In this document: positions 5,719-8,359 of the stretch, in pieces
Numbering within the stretch: position 1 is the first letter of the stretch
Layout: every line of letters starts with the position of its first letter
From: an uncultured Sulfolobales archaeon
GTDB lineage: Archaea > Thermoproteota > Thermoprotei_A > Sulfolobales > Desulfurococcaceae
NCBI GenBank assembly: GCA_938003605.1
Contig: CALKYD010000100.1
Span: 1 to 8,359 of the forward strand
Direction of reading: 5' to 3'
Length of the DNA stretch: 8,359 bases
Program-made: the position numbers and the translations under genes
The notes under the pieces: generated by a model
What the model was told of the DNA's origin: nothing
What the model saw: only the letters and a program-made list of their open reading frames with translations
Database searches by the model: none

Positions 5719-5742
5719 TCTCTAAGCTTGTAAAGCAGAGAG
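5718..5742. repeat. Imperfect inverted repeat at the sucC promoter
   Basis: CTCTCT (5718-5723) pairs with AGAGAG (5737-5742), and inside it GCTT (5726-5729) pairs with AAGC (5733-5736), leaving an AA bulge and a GTA centre. It begins where the TATA-like element ends and covers the predicted sucC transcription start, the usual place for an archaeal repressor operator. It could instead be a hairpin in the 5' leader. No regulator is identified in the window. Confidence 0.4.
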
Positions 5743-5766
5743 TGTTGATGGGGGGAAGGCTTTAAG

Positions 5767-5773
5767 AAGGGGG
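5767..5773 (+). promoter_or_regulatory. Shine-Dalgarno of sucC
   Basis: AAGGGGG lies 8 bases before the TTG at 5782 and supports that start, which also matches the conserved N-terminus of SucC proteins. Confidence 0.45.
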
Positions 5774-5781
5774 TTTATTAA

Positions 5782-6927
5782 TTGAAGCTGTACGAGTATG
5801 AGGCTAAGGAAATTGTAAGTAGGTATGGAGTGAAAGTGCCTAGAGGATTCCTAGCTACTTCAATAAGTGAAGTTAGGGAAGCTGTTAAAAAGCTAGGGGG
5901 AGAAGTTGTTTTAAAGAGCCAAGTACTCGTTGGACGTAGAGGTATTTCCGGAGGCATAAAGTTCGCTAAGACTCTTAGAGAAGCTGAGGAAGCTTCATCA
6001 GATCTCTTTAAAATGAAGATCTTCGGTGAGGAAGTTAGGCAACTGCTTGTTGAGGAAAGAGTCTGCATAGATAGGGAGCTCTACTTAGCTCTAACGATCG
6101 ATAGATCTAGGAGAGCGTTCGTTATCTTAGCATCAACTCTCGGAGGAGTGGAAGTCGAAGAACTCATTAGAGAGCATCCGGATGCATTAATTAAAATAAC
6201 TGTTGACCCTATCGCTGGCCCAGCGCTATTTACTTCGAGATGGCTTGTGGAATTCTACAATCTCAGCAAAGATCTTGAGCCTCAATTAATGAAGATAGTT
6301 GACTCCATGTGGAGAACAATAGTGGATTATGATGCAGAGCTAGTTGAATTCAATCCACTCGCACTTTCATGCAGTGGTGAGCTAGTAGCTCTAGACGCTA
6401 AGATAGTTATCGACGACAACTCCCTCTACAGGCATAGGGAACTTGTAGATAGAGTGTATAGGGGTCTTTCAGACACTGAAGCAATAGCTAGAAGACACGG
6501 CTTATCATACGTCGAGCTCTCAGGCGACATAGGAATAATGTGCAATGGAGCGGGGCTAACCATGGCCACAATGGACTTAGTCAAGGCCTATGGTGGAGAG
6601 CCAGCTAACTTCCTGGACATCGGCGGCGGAGCATCCAGTGAACAAGTGAAGGAGGGGTTAAAGCTCCTGCTAACTAATCCACGAGTAAAAGTAGTATTAG
6701 TGAACATATTTGGTGGAATAACTAGATGTGATGAAGTTGCAGAAGGATTGATTAATGCTATAAGTGAAGTAGGCAGTGTAAAACCAATTGTAGTTAGATT
6801 AATTGGGACAAACGACAGCATAGGGAGGAGAATTCTTATGGAGAGAGGAGTGAGAGCCTTCTCAAGCCTTAGGGAAGCTGTTGCAACTGCTGTAGAGTTG
6901 GCGAGGCGAGATCCATGGCGATCTTAG
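5782..6927 (+). CDS. sucC: Succinyl-CoA synthetase, beta subunit (NDP-forming)
   Basis: 381 residues. With SucD it interconverts succinate, CoA and NTP with succinyl-CoA, NDP and phosphate in the citric acid cycle or its reductive variants. The N-terminal ATP-grasp domain starts M-K-L-Y-E-Y-E-A-K-E, matching M-N-L-H-E-Y-Q-A-K of the E. coli protein, so the TTG start is well placed. The metal-binding E-F-N-P (N352-type site near nucleotide 6350) and L-D-A-K motifs are conserved. The CoA-ligase domain carries C-N-G-A-G-L-T-M-A-T-M-D, F-L-D-I-G-G-G-A and V-N-I-F-G-G-I-T-R-C-D. One oddity is the nucleotide-binding loop: residues 51-58 read G-R-R-G-I-S-G-G where E. coli has G-G-R-G-K-A-G-G. The length is close to the bacterial 388. 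The gene overlaps sucD by 13 bases, which suggests coupled production of the two subunits. Confidence 0.95.
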   Translation: MKLYEYEAKEIVSRYGVKVPRGFLATSISEVREAVKKLGGEVVLKSQVLVGRRGISGGIKFAKTLREAEEASSDLFKMKIFGEEVRQLLVEERVCIDRELYLALTIDRSRRAFVILASTLGGVEVEELIREHPDALIKITVDPIAGPALFTSRWLVEFYNLSKDLEPQLMKIVDSMWRTIVDYDAELVEFNPLALSCSGELVALDAKIVIDDNSLYRHRELVDRVYRGLSDTEAIARRHGLSYVELSGDIGIMCNGAGLTMATMDLVKAYGGEPANFLDIGGGASSEQVKEGLKLLLTNPRVKVVLVNIFGGITRCDEVAEGLINAISEVGSVKPIVVRLIGTNDSIGRRILMERGVRAFSSLREAVATAVELARRDPWRS

Positions 6928-7793
6928 TTAATGAAGGCACTAGAGTGCTCATTCAAGGAATTACAGGTAAGCAGGGGGCTTTTCACACAAAGCTCATGAT
7001 TGATTATGGTACAAAGGTAGTTGCTGGAGTAACACCCGGGAAGGGGGGTTTAAGCATCCATGGAGTACCTGTATACAATAGCGTGCTCTCAGCTATGCGT
7101 AGGCACCCCGAGGTAAACACTAGCATTGTCTTTGTCCCAGCTCAGTACGCGCTTGATGCAGTTTTAGAAGCTCTTGAGGCAGGCATAGAAGTAGTTGTTG
7201 TAATAACTGAAGGAATCCCGCTTAAAGACGAGTTAATACTAGTTAGTAAAGCTAGATCCATGGATAGGATAATTGTAGGACCCAATACTCCCGGAATTAT
7301 ATCCCCAGGTATAGGGAAAGTTGGAATAATGCCTTCCCAAGCGTTTTCAAGAGGTGTAGTGGGAGTAGTGTCGAGGAGCGGTACTTTAACGTATGAAGTA
7401 TCTATGGAAATAAGTGAAGCAGGGCTAGGGCAGTCAAGCGTTGTAGGGATAGGAGGAGACCCTGTGACAGGCCTAGACTTCATAGAAGTCTATGAAATGT
7501 TCGTAGACGACCCATATACAAAGGCTATAGTAATCATTGGAGAAATAGGTGGAGATGCTGAAGAGAGACTAGCTGACTATATAAAGAGGAGTGGAGTTGA
7601 GAAGCCCACGCTCGCCTACATAGCTGGTATGACAGCTCCTCCGGGTAAACGTATGGGTCACGCCGGCGCCATAATATCGATGGGGCTTGGAACTTGGGAG
7701 AGCAAAAAAGAGGCCCTGGAGGATGCAGGAGTAACGGTTTGCAATGCCCCGTGGGAGGTCTCCAGAGCTCTGCTCAACATAATACGAGGATAG
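6915..7793 (+). CDS. sucD: Succinyl-CoA synthetase, alpha subunit
   Basis: 292 residues, full length for the family. The alpha subunit binds CoA in its N-terminal Rossmann domain (G-I-T-G-K-Q-G, 15-21; T-P-G-K-G-G, 40-45) and carries the phosphohistidine. The active-site His is H249 in G-H-A-G-A-I, and the helper Glu is E210 in [14 protein letters not shown] (153-161) and G-I-G-G-D-P (178-183) are the conserved phosphate-helix regions. The loop G-P-N-T-P-G (122-127) has Thr where the E. coli enzyme has Cys, a substitution also expected in many archaea. ATG 6915 overlaps the end of sucC by 13 bases and gives M-A-I-L-V-N, matching the E. coli start. All catalytic residues are intact, so the enzyme should be functional. 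Confidence 0.96.
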   Translation: MAILVNEGTRVLIQGITGKQGAFHTKLMIDYGTKVVAGVTPGKGGLSIHGVPVYNSVLSAMRRHPEVNTSIVFVPAQYALDAVLEALEAGIEVVVVITEGIPLKDELILVSKARSMDRIIVGPNTPGIISPGIGKVGIMPSQAFSRGVVGVVSRSGTLTYEVSMEISEAGLGQSSVVGIGGDPVTGLDFIEVYEMFVDDPYTKAIVIIGEIGGDAEERLADYIKRSGVEKPTLAYIAGMTAPPGKRMGHAGAIISMGLGTWESKKEALEDAGVTVCNAPWEVSRALLNIIRG

Positions 7794-7843
7794 GGCATTA
7801 CTTTGGGATAAGCAGTCAAATATCCATATACTTGCAGTTGCCT

Positions 7844-7859
7844 GCACTACGTGTAGTGC
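7844..7859. repeat. Short hairpin downstream of sucD
   Basis: GCACTA (7844-7849) and TAGTGC (7854-7859) form a perfect 6-base stem around the tetraloop CGTG, 50 bases after the sucD stop. It lacks a following T run, so it is not a classic terminator. It may be a 3'-end structure or chance. Confidence 0.3.
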
Positions 7860-7892
7860 TTCCCAGCTGTGTTGAACGAGGGTTAACGCTAC

Positions 7893-7940
7893 GGCTTTTC
7901 CTAAGGTATTCCATTTAAGGCCTTAAGTCTTCAGGAAGCC
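7893..7940. repeat. Nested inverted repeats in the sucD/kinase convergent gap
   Basis: The centre TTAAGGCCTTAA (7915-7926) is a perfect 12-base palindrome. It is flanked by GGCTT/CCT (7893-7897 and 7900-7902, separated by TT) that can pair with AGGAAGCC (7933-7940). Together they could fold into a long imperfect stem in RNA of either strand. The rest of the 190-base gap (7794-7983) holds no open frame, tRNA or box C/D motif that I can see. Confidence 0.35.
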
Positions 7941-7983
7941 TGCCATGATTATAGTAATTGCTAGCGCTTGCTATACGGGAGTA

Positions 7984-8359
7984 TTAGTCGGATTCATTCA
8001 GTCCTCTAATTACTTCTTCTAACTCGCTTAAGCTCTTTATGCTTAACCAGTCGATTCTATGCCCGGGTGTTCCTTCTCCATGAATTATTCTAAGGATTTC
8101 GTCAAGGACTTCGCTAACTTCTTTACTAGTTGTGTCTACTTCAAATACTTTGCTTCCTCCATAGGCTTCTATAGCGTTTATAGTGCATATCGATAAGAGC
8201 TCTGCTTCAACATTCTCCCTCACTTTAGCCTTCTTCCAGCCTCTCTTAATTAATCTGTTCTTTAATTCAACGGGATCCATCCTTAATACTATTGCTAAAG
8301 TCACGTAGTCTTCTGGAACTATTTCACCATAGTGGCTATCCACTATGACTAGCTCTCTT
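7984..8359 (-). CDS. Fap7/AK6-like adenylate kinase (partial, 5' end outside window)
   Basis: The C-terminal 124 residues are visible; the frame is open to the right edge, so the P-loop and true start lie beyond it. The GTG at 8343 is internal. D-S-H-Y-G near the edge corresponds to the D-x-H motif of human AK6 (V-D-Y-H-G). It is followed by V-L-R-M-D-P, the LID-like R-G-W-K-K-A-K-V-R-E-N-V-E-A-E and the E-V-D-T-T segment of this family. Fap7/AK6 proteins have adenylate kinase and ATPase activity and act in small ribosomal subunit maturation together with protein uS11. A tail of about 30 residues with R-I-D-W-L follows the catalytic fold, as in other archaeal members. The gene is convergent with sucD. 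Assignment to the family is firm; the cellular role is taken from the family. Confidence 0.9.
   Translation of the reverse strand, partial: RELVIVDSHYGEIVPEDYVTLAIVLRMDPVELKNRLIKRGWKKAKVRENVEAELLSICTINAIEAYGGSKVFEVDTTSKEVSEVLDEILRIIHGEGTPGHRIDWLSIKSLSELEEVIRGLNESD

Noticed and set aside
7569..7918. Two opposed open frames across the end of sucD (7569-7847 minus, 7694-7918 plus)
   Set aside because: Both mostly overlap sucD in other frames and show no domain, ribosome site or promoter.
7984..8343. GTG at 8343 as the start of the kinase gene
   Set aside because: The frame continues upstream to the window edge with R-E-L-V-I-V-D-S-H, matching the AK6 family, so the gene is truncated by the window.
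1..8359. CRISPR arrays, insertion sequences and tRNA genes
   Set aside because: I saw no regularly spaced repeats, transposase motifs, terminal inverted repeats or cloverleaf-like segments in any gap between genes.

Overview
The window reads as a chromosomal segment of a thermophilic archaeon of the Thermoproteota (crenarchaeal) lineage. The evidence is an ESCRT-III/CdvB-type division protein, an archaeal Ser-His type signal peptidase I, a Fap7/AK6-type kinase, TATA-box promoters of the TTTAAATA kind, Shine-Dalgarno sites of the GGTGA/GAGG kind, frequent GTG and TTG starts and AGA/AGG arginine codons. The presence of a CdvB protein argues against Thermoproteales and for a Sulfolobales/Desulfurococcales-like relative; this placement is inference. 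I see no mobile element, CRISPR array, tRNA or rRNA. No intergenic stretch exceeds 200 bases.

Left part, minus strand (1-2634). A COG2403-type P-loop GTPase (usually labelled cyclic 2,3-diphosphoglycerate synthetase) is followed 28 bases later by an unrecognised 105-residue, four-cysteine protein. After 140 bases containing a clear TATA box comes a second transcription unit: a zinc-ribbon protein with an acidic tail, then signal peptidase I 9 bases downstream.

Middle (2640-5660). The GTPase gene is divergent from a stand-alone CdvB/ESCRT-III gene; the two appear to share one symmetric TATA element. Convergent with the CdvB gene is a minus-strand set of three: a TatD-related hydrolase, a 16-cysteine protein with two B-box-like zinc modules, and an AIR-synthase/HypE-like ATP-binding protein. 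The last two genes overlap by 20 bases.

Right part (5660-8359). Divergent from the hydrolase is sucCD, encoding the two subunits of succinyl-CoA synthetase, overlapping by 13 bases. Its promoter region holds an imperfect inverted repeat placed like an operator. A 190-base convergent intergenic region with several potential hairpins separates sucD from the 3' part of a Fap7/AK6-like kinase gene that runs off the right edge.

Most genes here are housekeeping: secretion, division, central carbon metabolism, ribosome biogenesis. The less understood items are the double zinc-module protein coupled to the HypE-like protein, the small cysteine protein behind the GTPase, and the altered nucleotide-binding loop of SucC. 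Several start codons were moved inward from the longest reading frame on the basis of TATA and Shine-Dalgarno positions; these choices are explained in the entries.
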